Source of the DNA: Bacteroides pyogenes DSM 20611 = JCM 6294
GTDB taxonomy: Bacteria; Bacteroidota; Bacteroidia; Bacteroidales; Bacteroidaceae
Assembly: GCF_000428105.1 (NCBI RefSeq)
Contig: NZ_ATZH01000010.1
Coordinates: 60,870-124,869 of the forward strand
DNA length: 64,000 nucleotides
Direction of reading: 5' to 3'
Position 1 is the stretch's first letter; each line of letters begins with the position of its first letter. The notes beneath the pieces were generated by a model. It was not told where the DNA came from. It was given only the letters and a program-made list of their open reading frames with translations, and ran no database searches. A program made the translations under genes and the position numbers. Below are positions 35,088 through 45,627 of this stretch, in pieces.

Positions 35088-35678
35088 TCACAAGCTGCCG
35101 TGCTGAATCAGGTTCATAAACTCCTCGCGGGTTTTCGCCTGATTGAATGCGCCGGTAAAATCGGAAGTGGTAGTAATGGAGTTCTGTTTTTCCACTCCGC
35201 GCATTTGCATGCACATGTGCTTGGCTTCTACGACAACCATTACACCCAACGGATTCAGCGTATCCTGAATACATTGCTTGATCTGCAACGTCATACGCTC
35301 CTGCACTTGAAGGCGGTGAGAGAATATATCTACCACACGGGCTATTTTGCTCAACCCCGTGATATAGCCGTTGGGAATATAAGCCACGTGCGCTTTCCCG
35401 TAAAACGGCAACATGTGATGTTCGCAAAGAGAAAAGAAATCGATATCTTTTACGATAACCATCTGGCTGTACTCTTCCTTAAACTTGGCCGAAAGCAGCA
35501 CTTCATGCGGGTCTACACGATAACCGTGAGTAAGATTCAGCATCGCTTTCGCCACCCGCTCCGGTGTTTTCAACAATCCTTCGCGGTCGGCATCTTCGCC
35601 CAACAAAGTTATGACACTGCGATAATGGCTTTTCAGTTCCTCCAGATTAGGAGAATAGTTCTTTTCTTTTTCAAACAT
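35088..35678 (-). CDS. folE: GTP cyclohydrolase I
   Basis: The enzyme makes dihydroneopterin triphosphate for folate. The 196-residue product from the ATG at 35678 has [14 protein letters not shown], then [27 protein letters not shown] with the zinc Cys and His, and [11 protein letters not shown] with the third ligand. An ATG 20 codons upstream would overlap the SPOR gene and is less likely. It is the last gene of a leftward operon with SPOR, tpiA, the DoxX protein and DUF1599. Confidence 0.96.
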   Translation of the reverse strand: MFEKEKNYSPNLEELKSHYRSVITLLGEDADREGLLKTPERVAKAMLNLTHGYRVDPHEVLLSAKFKEEYSQMVIVKDIDFFSLCEHHMLPFYGKAHVAYIPNGYITGLSKIARVVDIFSHRLQVQERMTLQIKQCIQDTLNPLGVMVVVEAKHMCMQMRGVEKQNSITTTSDFTGAFNQAKTREEFMNLIQHGSL

Positions 35679-35685
35679 GATCGTA

Positions 35686-36135
35686 TTATAAAGGAACATT
35701 AATTTGATCTCTGACGATAGAGACTTCTTTAAACACACCCGTCGCTTTGAGCTTTCGCATCACGGCATCCGCTTCTTCGATACTGCGGAAGTCACCCACA
35801 CGGCAGATCCAGCGAGGCGGATTGAAAGAAGTGTACACGGCCAATTCCGGGAAATATTGCCTGACACGCGCGGCAACTCCGTAAGCGTCATTCTTCGCTG
35901 CACGAGTATTGTTGCCGGCATAAGCCTGTATCCTGAATCCGGTCGTCTTTATTACTTTCTGCTCGCCGATGGATGAACGTTCCACACCCAACAGCGCTTC
36001 GATGCGGGGATCTTGATGGATCGTCACTTTGCCTTGCCCCGGCACCGTACGTTCCAGACTCTTGATAATGCTTTGCGCCTGTGCACTCGCTCCTATCAAG
36101 ACAAACGATAAAATAAGTAAAGAAAGTTTCTTCAT
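35686..36135 (-). CDS. SPOR-domain exported protein
   Basis: The 149-residue protein has a signal peptide ([20 protein letters not shown]). A C-terminal SPOR domain follows (about 70-145): [20 protein letters not shown], then [16 protein letters not shown] and [20 protein letters not shown] domains bind denuded glycan strands of peptidoglycan at the division septum. It lies between tpiA and folE. Confidence 0.9.
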   Translation of the reverse strand: MKKLSLLILSFVLIGASAQAQSIIKSLERTVPGQGKVTIHQDPRIEALLGVERSSIGEQKVIKTTGFRIQAYAGNNTRAAKNDAYGVAARVRQYFPELAVYTSFNPPRWICRVGDFRSIEEADAVMRKLKATGVFKEVSIVRDQINVPL

Positions 36136-36226
36136 CGGAGTTTAATAAAGAGTATAACGGATTTCGAAGAATCACACAACGGAAATATGAGGCTGTGCAA
36201 TTCTGCGAAATCCGCAATAAAAATAA

Positions 36227-36985
36227 TTATGCGTTAAATGCGTCGATGATTCCTTTGAAATCGGAGACCTTCAAAGCCGCGCCGCCAATCAGGCCACCGT
36301 CTACATCAGGATTGGCAAACAGTTCCTTTGCATTGGAAGGTTTGCAGCTGCCGCCGTAAAGAATCGAGGTATTATCGGCAACTTCTTTACCGTATTTGTC
36401 GGCAACGATTGAACGGATGAAAGCATGTATCTCCTGTGCTTGTTCGGGAGTAGCAGTCTTACCTGTACCGATAGCCCAAACCGGCTCATAAGCCAAAACA
36501 ATCTTGGAGAAGTCTTCAGCAGACAAAGAGAATACAGATGCCATTTGAGCGGCAACAACCTCATTCTGCTTGTTCGCCTCGCGTTCTTCCAGCACTTCAC
36601 CGATACAGAAGATAGGAGTCAGGCCGTTTGCCAGAGCCAATTTTACTTTTTCTTCAAGAATAGCAACTGTTTCACCATAATATGCACGACGTTCAGAGTG
36701 CCCCAAAATCACATATTTGGCACCGGTAGAAGCAACCATGGCGGCAGAAACTTCACCTGTGTATGCGCCGGATTCTTTGTCCGCACAGTTTTCAGCACCC
36801 ACTCCGATCTTCGCAGCGTCTACCAGCGGAGTAACAGAAGCCAAGTGAATAAACGGAGTACAAATTACTACATCGCAGTTTGGCTTTTCGTTAGCCAATG
36901 CTTCATTCAACTCTTTCGCCAAAGCGATACCCTCTTGAAGGGTTTTGTTCATTTTCCAGTTTCCTGCAACAATGTTCTTTCTCAT
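36227..36985 (-). CDS. tpiA: Triosephosphate isomerase
   Basis: The 252-residue glycolytic enzyme interconverts dihydroxyacetone phosphate and glyceraldehyde 3-phosphate. All catalytic residues are visible: K11 in NWKMN, H96 in ILGHSERR and E167 in [12 protein letters not shown]; the last segment begins the flexible loop 6. [11 protein letters not shown] near 210 contributes to the phosphate site. Confidence 0.98.
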   Translation of the reverse strand: MRKNIVAGNWKMNKTLQEGIALAKELNEALANEKPNCDVVICTPFIHLASVTPLVDAAKIGVGAENCADKESGAYTGEVSAAMVASTGAKYVILGHSERRAYYGETVAILEEKVKLALANGLTPIFCIGEVLEEREANKQNEVVAAQMASVFSLSAEDFSKIVLAYEPVWAIGTGKTATPEQAQEIHAFIRSIVADKYGKEVADNTSILYGGSCKPSNAKELFANPDVDGGLIGGAALKVSDFKGIIDAFNA

Positions 36986-37054
36986 TTTTCTTTTTATTTA
37001 AAGGGTTATTAATATAGCTTCTTTTTTATCTTTCTTTTTTCACTCACTCGTCTC

Positions 37055-38353
37055 CTACGTCTTTTGCTTGTCAAGCCTCCGCTTATCCTTACGACGGATA
37101 ATCAGAATATCTGCTCCCAACACGAACAGCAGCGGTACGATAAACCATAAGAAGACATACCCTACAGTATGGAGGTCGCTCTTAACCTTCTGCTTTCCCA
37201 AGGGAAGACTCTCCAGCCTGTCTGTAAGCACATACTCGTCCGGCAATTCTTCATCGCTCCACTTGTTCAAAATCACACCGTTCTTTATCAGCATCAGTCC
37301 CGGATTAGAGCGAATCATCGTCCTTAGCGTAATATCATCCGCCCGACAGAAAGGATATTCTGCCCCGGTTTTATCTCTCCATTGTTCTATCTGTTCATCC
37401 GATGAAGAAGTGACGCAATAAAACTTGTAACCATGCTCTATCGAATAGTCGTAAATCTCATTAATCAAATCGATATTGCTGTCATCCGCTATCTCGATAC
37501 GATGGGCTATCAGCAGAAATGTATAATTCATATCAGTCAACACATCCTCAGTTATATCGTTTCCCGTAGCCGATTCAATCATAGAGAAATCGCGGATAGG
37601 CGGCTCATAACCTTTCTTTTTAAGAATTGAACGGGCATCTACGAATGTCCATGTGCTGTCGGGATAATTCTCCAGTGTAAACTCTTTCTTTACTCCGTCC
37701 TTCTCCAATATAAAGATATTCTCGTATATGCTCGGTTGCGCCCCATCGGGAACGGTCATTCCTTGAAGTATATTCCGGCCGATCTTATAGGGTCGAAAAT
37801 CCAATACGGGCAAGTGGTTCAAACAATAAAACGACAAAGCAAAAACAAACAATATCGTATACAAGGAAACCAACCATTCCATTTTGAAAGTGATAAAACG
37901 AATCAGCGACTTACGCTCCCTGAACACTACAATGGCGGCTATAAGCAGCACAGCGTTTTTGAGAAACGTTTCCCAATTTGTGAGTTTCCATGCATCTCCG
38001 AAACAACCGCAGTCTTCCACCGGATTGGAAAAAGCCAAATATAAAGTCAGCGGAGTCATGAAAGCCATGAATATCAATGCCAACGTCGAAGAGACAGTTC
38101 TACGAACGCCAAAGAACAAGAAAACACCGATGGAAAATTCGATTGCCGACAAGACAATGCCGGTGAATAAAGGGAAAAAGGAGGGAAACCAAGACAGTAT
38201 GCCAAACGCAGCGAGATAGTCCTGTATCTTATACTGCACGCCTAAAGGATCGACAGCTTTCACAAAACCGGAAAAGATAAAAACTGCGGATAGAAAAAAG
38301 CGGCACAAATTGGCTCCTGTCTTTCGAATAATATGTAAATTCTTATCCTTCAA
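37055..38353 (-). CDS. DoxX/MauE-like membrane protein (BT_3928 family)
   Basis: The 432-residue protein has four hydrophobic helices in the first 140 residues, with ICRFFLSAVFIFSGFVKAVDPLG-type start and CGCFGDAWKLTNWETFLKNAVLLI, as in the DoxX/MauE fold. A fifth helix, a long periplasmic part that resembles a thioredoxin fold (FLLIAHRIEIADDSNIDLINEI), and a C-terminal helix follow. It is conserved next to tpiA in Bacteroides. A link to redox or disulfide chemistry is possible from the fold only. It overlaps the DUF1599 gene by 11 bases. Confidence 0.85.
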   Translation of the reverse strand: MKDKNLHIIRKTGANLCRFFLSAVFIFSGFVKAVDPLGVQYKIQDYLAAFGILSWFPSFFPLFTGIVLSAIEFSIGVFLFFGVRRTVSSTLALIFMAFMTPLTLYLAFSNPVEDCGCFGDAWKLTNWETFLKNAVLLIAAIVVFRERKSLIRFITFKMEWLVSLYTILFVFALSFYCLNHLPVLDFRPYKIGRNILQGMTVPDGAQPSIYENIFILEKDGVKKEFTLENYPDSTWTFVDARSILKKKGYEPPIRDFSMIESATGNDITEDVLTDMNYTFLLIAHRIEIADDSNIDLINEIYDYSIEHGYKFYCVTSSSDEQIEQWRDKTGAEYPFCRADDITLRTMIRSNPGLMLIKNGVILNKWSDEELPDEYVLTDRLESLPLGKQKVKSDLHTVGYVFLWFIVPLLFVLGADILIIRRKDKRRLDKQKT

Positions 38354-38885
38354 ATTCTATTTTAATCAGCCCGAAAACGGCATAATTGATCATATCCATG
38401 TAATTGGCGTCGATTCCTTCGGAAACCAATGTGTCTCCGGACAGGCTTTCAATCTGCTTAGTTCGGTATATTTTCATTAGAATCAGGTCGGTATAAGAAC
38501 TGATTCGCATACTCCGCCATGCCTCATCATAATCATGATTCTTTGCCAGCATTAACGCCAATGCTTTATGCGAATATTTATCATACAAAGCCAAGGCCTC
38601 TTCATTATCGATATCAGCCGATTCGGCATATCCTAATTCAAGTTGAATCAACCCGATAATTCCATAATTAACAATAGCTATAAACTCCGAACGAGCGCCC
38701 TCGTCTATCAAGGTCACCCCTTTCGTTTCAATACTGCGGATACGGTTAGCTTTAATAAAAATCTGATCGGTTACGGAAGCCGGACGCAGAATGCGCCATG
38801 CGGGACCGTAATCATGTAGTTTCTTAGAAAACAAATCACGACAAAAGGCAATGACATGTTCAAACTGTAACTTGGTATCTTTCAT
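38343..38885 (-). CDS. DUF1599 protein
   Basis: The 180-residue protein consists of two copies of a domain, each containing a [D/N]-H-D-Y-x-E/P-A-W-R-x-[M/L]-R motif: LHDYGPAWRILRPASVTDQIFIKANRIRSIE and NHDYDEAWRSMRISSYTDLILMKIYRTKQIE. This is the DUF1599 architecture, thought to be a nucleotide-modification-associated fold. The start at 38885 (MKDTKLQFEH) is preferred to 38915. First gene of the tpiA-folE operon. Confidence 0.88.
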   Translation of the reverse strand: MKDTKLQFEHVIAFCRDLFSKKLHDYGPAWRILRPASVTDQIFIKANRIRSIETKGVTLIDEGARSEFIAIVNYGIIGLIQLELGYAESADIDNEEALALYDKYSHKALALMLAKNHDYDEAWRSMRISSYTDLILMKIYRTKQIESLSGDTLVSEGIDANYMDMINYAVFGLIKIEFEG

Positions 38886-38990
38886 TTTCTTCCAAATAGA
38901 ACGCAAAGATAACAATAATTAAGTAAAAACAGCAAGAGGGCACTCTAAATAATATTAAAGTACCCTCTTCTATAACTTAGATATAATTCT

Positions 38991-39872
38991 TTATGAACAA
39001 CGCAATACCTGTCCTATGCGTAAAGTGGTTGTCGGCTTTATCCGGTTCAACTTACAAAGCTTGCTCACAGAGACCCCACGTAGCTTGGCTATACGTGAGA
39101 GTGTATCCCCGCTCTTCACTTTATGATAACGGATAGCTCCATCAACGTCTCCACTATCGTGGGAGCCCGCACGGTGGCGCTCCATTCCTCTTGTCTTGCG
39201 GAACGTATATGAATCGGCTACCACATCTTGTTTTGGAAAATCGAACATATAAGCGGGATTGATAGCAATACCCAAAAAGCGAGTCTCAAAATGAAGATGC
39301 GAACCTGTGGAACGCCCTGTGTTTCCACCCAATCCAATCGCTTCGCCGGCTTTCACCAACTGGTTCTCTTCAACCAATTGCTTCGATAAATGCCCATATA
39401 CGGTTTCCAAACCATTATCATGTCGGATTACAACGTATTTCCCATATCCTCTGCGTTCATACTTTACAATGCGTACCTTTCCGTCAAAAGCAGAAACAAT
39501 CGTATCTCCGACATTTACTTTCAAATCTAAACCGTTGTGCATTCTCCTCCAACGAGGCCCGAAAGGCGAAGTAATCTTCGTACTCGGAGTGGGCATGCAG
39601 AAACCTGTCAGATCAATATTGTAAGTCTCAGGAATAATGGCTTCTTTCCCATAAGCATGTACGTATTGATTGTTCCAATTCGGATAAAGATCCAAGGCGG
39701 GATATTCCGACTGCTCGATACGGATTTGCCTTTGTAATGCCAAAGAGTCTACAACTTTTAATTTTTTATCAATGGGAGCCTGACGCGCAATCAGATCTTG
39801 AGAGAAAGAACTCAAGCTAATCATAGCCGCTACAGCAGTAAGTCCTGTCTTAATAATACAACTGAAATTCAT
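38991..39872 (-). CDS. M23-family metallopeptidase with LysM domain
   Basis: The 293-residue protein has a signal peptide (KTGLTAVAAMISLSSFSQ), a LytM/M23 domain (HNGLDLKVNVGDT, GKYVVIRHDNGLETVYGHLS, TGRSTGSHLHFETRF) and a C-terminal LysM (YHKVKSGDTLSRIAKLRGVSVSKLCKLN). Both HxxxD and HxH zinc motifs are present, so it should be an active peptidoglycan endopeptidase. It lies 21 bases downstream of ndk. Confidence 0.95.
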   Translation of the reverse strand: MNFSCIIKTGLTAVAAMISLSSFSQDLIARQAPIDKKLKVVDSLALQRQIRIEQSEYPALDLYPNWNNQYVHAYGKEAIIPETYNIDLTGFCMPTPSTKITSPFGPRWRRMHNGLDLKVNVGDTIVSAFDGKVRIVKYERRGYGKYVVIRHDNGLETVYGHLSKQLVEENQLVKAGEAIGLGGNTGRSTGSHLHFETRFLGIAINPAYMFDFPKQDVVADSYTFRKTRGMERHRAGSHDSGDVDGAIRYHKVKSGDTLSRIAKLRGVSVSKLCKLNRIKPTTTLRIGQVLRCS

Positions 39873-39893
39873 TCGTCTTTGTCGATTGTTCGA

Positions 39894-40358
39894 TTAATAT
39901 TCATCATTCGCATATAAGTAGTCAAAAGTCGCCTGCTTATATTCAAATAGTTCTTCCGGTTTAAAAAATCTCTTTAATTCGATGGCTGCCGTTTCCGGTG
40001 AATCGGAAGCATGAACAATATTTTCCTGAAAGCTCATGCTATAATCTCCACGGATTGTTCCGGGCGCAGCAAAACGTCCGTTCGTCGGCCCGGTCAGTGT
40101 ACGCACGGTTTGAACAGCATCTACACCTTCATAACAACAAACGATGACAGGAGCTGCCATCATGGCATCTTTTACTCGTTGAAAAAAGGGTTTGGCACTC
40201 AAATGCGCATAATGTTCGCTTAACAGTTCATCTGTCAGATGCATCATTTTCATACCGGCCAACCGCAAACCTTTACGTTCGAAGCGGCGAGTAATCTCTC
40301 CAACCAGTCCCCGTTGAAGGGTGCACGGCTTCAAAATGACCAGTGTTTTTTCAAGCAT
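39894..40358 (-). CDS. ndk: Nucleoside diphosphate kinase
   Basis: The 154-residue enzyme transfers the gamma phosphate from ATP to other nucleoside diphosphates. It has LVILKPCTLQRGLVGEI at the start, GPTNGRFAAPGTIRGDYS in the middle and the phosphohistidine in NIVHASDS near residue 120. The usual NxxHGSDS here reads HASDS, a tolerated change. Confidence 0.96.
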   Translation of the reverse strand: MLEKTLVILKPCTLQRGLVGEITRRFERKGLRLAGMKMMHLTDELLSEHYAHLSAKPFFQRVKDAMMAAPVIVCCYEGVDAVQTVRTLTGPTNGRFAAPGTIRGDYSMSFQENIVHASDSPETAAIELKRFFKPEELFEYKQATFDYLYANDEY

Positions 40359-40581
40359 ATTATGTGACTTTTTAGATGGTTAAACGAATACATTCACTAA
40401 AAAATTCCCCCAAAGGTAATATTTTCTGATGAAACCAGCACTAATTTATTAACTATTTTTCAAATAGAAGGCTAGATAATAAGCCTTTCATATACCTGCA
40501 AGATACTATAAACAGGGGATATAGGGCTAAAATATGTTTTTCAGCACATCCGTAAAAACCAGCTATCTGTTTAACCGAATT

Positions 40582-42678
40582 TCAACTAATTGCCGCCCAA
40601 TTAACATTTGTTTTTCTAAGCGACTTAAGCTGTTTCCACAAGATTTCGTTCTCCGGACGTTGTGCTCCGGGATCATGCTCCACAATATCCTCCGCTATCG
40701 AACGGACATATTGTAACAGTTGGGCGTCGCGCGCAATATCGGCAATCTTCAAATCGAAAGCGATGCCGCTTTGTTGGGTACCTTCCAGATCACCGGGGCC
40801 TCTCAACTTCAAATCGGCTTCGGCGATCTCAAACCCATCATTAGTACGCACCATAATCTCCAACCGTTTCCGGGTATCTTCAGTCAGTTTATAGTTTGTC
40901 ACAAGGATACAGTAAGATTGCTCTGCGCCACGCCCTACCCGTCCGCGCAGCTGATGTAATTGGGAAAGCCCGAACCGCTCGGCGTTCTCTATAACCATGA
41001 CCGAAGCGTTAGGCACATTCACCCCTACTTCGATGACCGTAGTAGCTACCATTATTTGCGCTTCCCCCGAAACAAACAATTGCATTTGCTTGTCTTTCTC
41101 GGCTGTTTTCATCTTGCCATGCACTTTACACACAGTATATTCCGGAAATTCCTCTCGAATATGCAAATACCCTTCTTCCAAATTTTTCAAATCAATTTTT
41201 TCGCTCTCTTTTATTAAAGGATATACAATATATATTTGGCGCCCCTCTTCAATCTGCTTCCGAACCGAACGATAAAGGCTCTCTCGCCGATTATCAAATT
41301 GATGAATTGTAGTTATCGGCTTTCGCCCCGGCGGAAGTTCGTCGATAACAGAAACATCCAAATCTCCATACAAAGTCATGGCAAGTGTTCGCGGAATGGG
41401 AGTGGCTGTCATGACAAGCACATGTGGAGGCTGAATATTCTTACTCCAAAGACGAGCACGTTGCTCCACACCGAAACGATGCTGTTCATCGATAATAACC
41501 AGCCCCAACGAAAAAAAGTGAACAGCTTCTTCGATTACGGCATGAGTACCTATTAAAATGTTCACCTCACCGGTCAATAACCCTTTTAATACTGCTTCTC
41601 TCTTTTTCCCTTTCACAGAACCCGTTAATAGCTCCACACGTACATCCATACCGAAAAGAAGACTCTTAATTGTTTCATAATGCTGATTGGCCAATATCTC
41701 GGTAGGTGCCATCATACAAGCCTGATAATCATTATCTATTGCCAACAGCATACTCATTAAAGCAACCAATGTTTTCCCACTTCCCACGTCACCCTGCAAT
41801 AACCTGTTCATTTGCCTGCCGCTGCCTACATCGTTTCGGATTTCTTTTAATACCCTCTTTTGAGCTCCGGTCAATTCGAATGGGAGATTTTTTGCATAAA
41901 ACGTATTAAAAACATCGCCTACTTTTTCAAAAATATAGCCGCGATACTTTCTTTGACGATCTTTCGCATATCGAAGAATATTCAACTGTACATAAAAAAG
42001 TTCTTCGAATTTCAAACGATACTGTGCTCTGCGCAACAGATCGGGATTGCCCGGGAAATGAATGTTTTTAAGCGCCTCCGTCAACGACATCAAATGATTT
42101 TTTGTCAAAATCTGAAGAGGAAGGGTCTCGGGTAGCGGTTCTTGCATTTGCTGAACGACAGTTCTCATCATCTTTTCAATGGCATGGGAATTAAGAAAAC
42201 TCCGTTTCATTTTCTCCGTAGTGCTGTAATAAGGCTGTAAACCCGAAGAAAACAATTGTCCGTCATCAGGTTTATCGACATCCGGATGAGCGACATTGAT
42301 TCTGCCATTAAACAAAGTGGGTTTCCCGAAAACGATATATTCCTCGTGAAGTTTGTACTTATTAAGCACATATTTCACTCCCTGAAACCATACCAGTTCA
42401 ACAACTCCCGTACCATCGGAAAAGTGAGCAACAAGGCGACGGCGACGTCCTTCTCCGAACGTCTCAAATCCTACAATTTTACCCTTTAACTGGATATAAG
42501 GCATATTCCCATCTATTTCATGAATGTAATAGATGCGGCTCCGGTCGACATATTTATAAGGGAAATAATAAATCAAATCGCGCAAGGAGTATATTCCCAA
42601 CTCTTTGCTTAGCACTGCTGCTTTCTGAGGACCTACACCGGAGATAAACTTGATATCGCGTGTGCTTAAATCAAACAT
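40582..42678 (-). CDS. recG: ATP-dependent DNA helicase RecG
   Basis: RecG remodels stalled replication forks and Holliday junctions. The 698-residue protein has an N-terminal OB/wedge domain (residues about 1-180), Walker [14 protein letters not shown] near 305, the DEQH box in [34 protein letters not shown], and the helicase C motif [33 protein letters not shown] lies near the C-terminus. The start overlaps the ispD end by 8 bases. Confidence 0.97.
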   Translation of the reverse strand: MFDLSTRDIKFISGVGPQKAAVLSKELGIYSLRDLIYYFPYKYVDRSRIYYIHEIDGNMPYIQLKGKIVGFETFGEGRRRRLVAHFSDGTGVVELVWFQGVKYVLNKYKLHEEYIVFGKPTLFNGRINVAHPDVDKPDDGQLFSSGLQPYYSTTEKMKRSFLNSHAIEKMMRTVVQQMQEPLPETLPLQILTKNHLMSLTEALKNIHFPGNPDLLRRAQYRLKFEELFYVQLNILRYAKDRQRKYRGYIFEKVGDVFNTFYAKNLPFELTGAQKRVLKEIRNDVGSGRQMNRLLQGDVGSGKTLVALMSMLLAIDNDYQACMMAPTEILANQHYETIKSLLFGMDVRVELLTGSVKGKKREAVLKGLLTGEVNILIGTHAVIEEAVHFFSLGLVIIDEQHRFGVEQRARLWSKNIQPPHVLVMTATPIPRTLAMTLYGDLDVSVIDELPPGRKPITTIHQFDNRRESLYRSVRKQIEEGRQIYIVYPLIKESEKIDLKNLEEGYLHIREEFPEYTVCKVHGKMKTAEKDKQMQLFVSGEAQIMVATTVIEVGVNVPNASVMVIENAERFGLSQLHQLRGRVGRGAEQSYCILVTNYKLTEDTRKRLEIMVRTNDGFEIAEADLKLRGPGDLEGTQQSGIAFDLKIADIARDAQLLQYVRSIAEDIVEHDPGAQRPENEILWKQLKSLRKTNVNWAAIS

Positions 42679-43336
42679 TTAGAAAGGCATCTCCTATTTT
42701 CAAATCAAAAGGAGTCGTTATTTTTATATTTTCCCGATTGCCTTCAGTGAGAAAAACGGGTATATTCATCGCTTCCACAACAGAAGCATCATCTGTAAAA
42801 AGCGGATTAAAGTCCTGCCTGTACGCTTGCTTTAGAAGTTCCGTATCAAATACTTGCGGAGTTTGCACCAATTTATACTCGGCTCGGTTTACCGTCCGGC
42901 TTCCGTCTTTCGTAACCACACGAAGGGTCTCGAACACATCTACTACCGGAATCACCGCCTTTCGTTTAGCAGCTAAATCATAGCAACGGCGAATCACTTC
43001 CAACGATACAAAGGGGCGAACTCCGTCATGTACCGCCACTAAGCCCGGCTCCTGCACAAACTCCAATCCGTTCTTAACCGAATGAAAACGTGTTTCTCCT
43101 CCATCAGCCAGCTGATGCTCCACTTCAAAAGCATATTCACGACAAAGTTTCTTCCAAACGTTATGTTGCTCTTTCGGAAGTACAAGAATGATTTGAAGCG
43201 ACGCATCATAATGGCAAAAAGCCTTGATGGTATGCATTAAAACAGGCTTTCCGCCGACAGGTAAAAACTGTTTGGGAAGCTCGCTCCCCATTCTTAGCCC
43301 CCTCCCGCCGGCGACAATGATAGCATACTGTTTCAT
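42671..43336 (-). CDS. ispD: 2-C-methyl-D-erythritol 4-phosphate cytidylyltransferase
   Basis: The enzyme activates MEP with CTP in the non-mevalonate isoprenoid pathway. The 221-residue protein has [31 protein letters not shown] at the start (nucleotide-binding Gly-rich loop with Arg and Lys), [12 protein letters not shown] in the middle and TPQVFD near residue 145. It is followed by recG with overlap. Confidence 0.95.
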   Translation of the reverse strand: MKQYAIIVAGGRGLRMGSELPKQFLPVGGKPVLMHTIKAFCHYDASLQIILVLPKEQHNVWKKLCREYAFEVEHQLADGGETRFHSVKNGLEFVQEPGLVAVHDGVRPFVSLEVIRRCYDLAAKRKAVIPVVDVFETLRVVTKDGSRTVNRAEYKLVQTPQVFDTELLKQAYRQDFNPLFTDDASVVEAMNIPVFLTEGNRENIKITTPFDLKIGDAFLNV

Positions 43337-43345
43337 AAGCCAACT

Positions 43346-43897
43346 CTAATCTTTCACGCACATAGCGGCCTTCAGTTCGTCCACTTTGGTTTGTCCCATC
43401 AGCAGGGCTACAATAGCCAAGGCGAAGTCCATAGCAGCTCCCGGTCCTCTACCTGTTACTATGTTTCCGTCACAGACAACCGGTTGTTTCAGGTACTCGG
43501 CCCCTTCCAAATAGATTTCAAATCCCGGATAACAAGTTGCTTTCTTCCCTTTCAGCAGTCCCAACTTACCAAACACCATAGGAGCGGCACAGATAGCGGC
43601 AAGAGGTTTGTTCTTCGAAGCAAAATCCTTTAAAAGTTCACATAATTTCTTGTGTTCTCCAAGCGTAGCCGCTCCTGGCATACCGCCCGGCAACAAAAGA
43701 AGCTCCGCATCACGAAAGTCACAATTATCAAAATTCACATCACATAGTAAAGACACATCATGAGCGCCTACCACAATTTCGTCCGGAGTAACAGATACGA
43801 TTTTCACATTCAATCCGGCTCGTCTCAACACATCGACAGCAGTCAAGGCTTCTATTTCCTCAAAGCCATCCGCAAAAAAAACATATACAGTTCCCAT
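43346..43897 (-). CDS. DJ-1/PfpI-family protein (glyoxalase III or deglycase type)
   Basis: The 183-residue protein has the DJ-1 pattern: VYVFFADGFEEIEALTAVDVLRRAG at the start with the conserved Glu, LLLPGGMPGA, and the nucleophile Cys in LAAICAAPMVFGKLGLL near residue 103. The ATG at 43897 gives this start; one 14 codons upstream is less likely. It lies before ispD in the same direction, 9 bases away. Confidence 0.92.
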   Translation of the reverse strand: MGTVYVFFADGFEEIEALTAVDVLRRAGLNVKIVSVTPDEIVVGAHDVSLLCDVNFDNCDFRDAELLLLPGGMPGAATLGEHKKLCELLKDFASKNKPLAAICAAPMVFGKLGLLKGKKATCYPGFEIYLEGAEYLKQPVVCDGNIVTGRGPGAAMDFALAIVALLMGQTKVDELKAAMCVKD

Positions 43898-44143
43898 AAG
43901 CCTCCTTGTGTGCTCATTACCGACAAGCAAAAACCTCAAGCCGGTTGCGCACTTTTTATAATTTAGTAAAACAATAAATTCGGTCTTTTATAAAATCCCT
44001 TTCTAAAAGAACAGATTCGTTATCATCGAAAAAACGAATGATTTCTCATACCTGTTCGTGTTTTGAATGATTACAGCCACACAGTCACTTCAACGTTCAA
44101 CTCCCAACTCTTAAAACAATAAAACGGGAAGATAGCTCTTCTT

Positions 44144-44995
44144 TTATCGCAAATTGAAATAATATGTAATGGTTCCGGTTTGATTGTTCATCCCGTCTAT
44201 CTCATTAAAGCGTGCTTTTTTTGCAGCATCTTCCGCCGCTTTGCGCAAAGCGGAGCTTACCGTATTCGTTTGAGGGTTGATACCGGTTGCAATTACTTGT
44301 CCTGCAGGATTCACCGTAATATTCACTACCACCCGTCCTTCTTCCTGCACATTATAAACAGGCTTGGGCAGGCTACCCGTACCCAAAGAACGGCCTCCGA
44401 GGTTAAACGTGCCGTAACCGCCACTGCCGGTCTTCGATCCGACAGAAGAGTCGCCCCCCTTACTACCTTCGGTTCCGGATCCCTGACTGGAAGTTCCTTT
44501 ATTCCCTTCCATCTGAGCCCCTTTCCCGAAAGCGCCTGCCACTTTCTTTCGCGCCTGCTCTTCTGCTGCTTTCCGTTCACGTTCAGCCTTTTCTTCAGCC
44601 ATCCGCTTGGCTTCCGCCGCTTTTTCAGCCTCGGTTTTCTCCGGTTTCTTTGCCGGTTCTTTGGGCTTTACAGTCTCTTTGTTTTTTGTCGGCTTCGGTT
44701 TCAAAGCAACGGTTTCCTCTTCAGTCTGTGTCAGCAAATCTTCTTCTGAAGGAAGTGTTCGTCCCTCATCCGGGGCATTGACGGACTCCTTTGGCAATAG
44801 GTCCACATCAACCAAAGAAGGGTCGTCTAATCCACTCGCTTCTTCTATATTTCCCAACATAACAGGCACTCCGCCCATCTCCTCATCCTGCGGAGGAACA
44901 GTAAATCCTATCAGAAGCAAAAGAGCAATCACCGCCATGTGCACCAACAGTGTACCCAGCGCGCCGATATATTCACTCTTTTTTCTTCTGTCCAT
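44144..44995 (-). CDS. tonB: TonB-family energy-transducing protein
   Basis: The 283-residue protein has an N-terminal membrane anchor (YIGALGTLLVHMAVIALLLLIGF). A long Lys/Pro/Ala/Glu-rich, coiled-coil-like linker follows (residues 85-150), then a Gly/Ser-rich stretch. The C-terminal domain (GRVVVNITVNPAGQVIATGINP, then ITYYFNLR) fits TonB. It follows exbD and exbB and transmits the proton-motive force to outer-membrane receptors. Confidence 0.87.
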   Translation of the reverse strand: MDRRKKSEYIGALGTLLVHMAVIALLLLIGFTVPPQDEEMGGVPVMLGNIEEASGLDDPSLVDVDLLPKESVNAPDEGRTLPSEEDLLTQTEEETVALKPKPTKNKETVKPKEPAKKPEKTEAEKAAEAKRMAEEKAERERKAAEEQARKKVAGAFGKGAQMEGNKGTSSQGSGTEGSKGGDSSVGSKTGSGGYGTFNLGGRSLGTGSLPKPVYNVQEEGRVVVNITVNPAGQVIATGINPQTNTVSSALRKAAEDAAKKARFNEIDGMNNQTGTITYYFNLR

Positions 44996-45087
44996 TTTTT
45001 CGTCATTTTTAGCCTACAGAGTCACAAGACAAGCAAAAGAAATTCCTTTTGTCCAATCTGTGCTCCTGCCTTTATATCTGCATTCTT

Positions 45088-45504
45088 TTATTTCTTCCCG
45101 GGCGGGCGTGTAGCCAGCACCATCTTGAAATGATTCTCATTGGCAATATTGAGTATCCTCACAATTTCACGATAAGGCACTGCTTCGTCGGCATACAGCG
45201 CCACATACATTTCCGGTTCTTTTTCAGCGCAACGCTGTAAGAACGGAGTCAATTCATCCAACGTCAGTTGTTTTTCCGTTTCATTGCCGAAACCGGCATA
45301 ATAATTCAGGTCTTTATCAATAACGACTCTCGTCAGCGGCCTTGCCGAAGTTTGCTGTTTCCCCTGCGGCAAAAGCACTTTAATGGCATTAGGAGAGACC
45401 GCCGTAGAGGTAATCATAAAAAAGATCAGCAACAGAAAAATGACATCCGTCATGGAAGCCATACTGAAATTGGGCGATATTTTATTTCTTCTTTTTAGTC
45501 CCAC
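45088..45504 (-). CDS. exbD: ExbD/TolR-family biopolymer transporter
   Basis: The 138-residue protein has the ExbD start KRRNKISPNFSMASMTDVIFLLLIFFMITSTAV with the conserved membrane Asp in MTDVIFLLL. The periplasmic remainder ends in REIVRILNIANENHFKMVLAT. A GTG start at 45504 (protein beginning VGLKRRNK) fits the family better than an ATG 12 codons upstream that adds a non-conserved leader. Confidence 0.93.
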   Translation of the reverse strand: MGLKRRNKISPNFSMASMTDVIFLLLIFFMITSTAVSPNAIKVLLPQGKQQTSARPLTRVVIDKDLNYYAGFGNETEKQLTLDELTPFLQRCAEKEPEMYVALYADEAVPYREIVRILNIANENHFKMVLATRPPGKK

Positions 45505-45627
45505 TTGGTTAGTTTTTAATGAGTGACAAATAACCGACAAGCTCTACTCCAGCGTCCGGCAATCGGATAAAGCGATAAGGAATTATCTTTATCAGCTCGC
45601 CCGATCCGGAAATCCTGTCCGGGATTT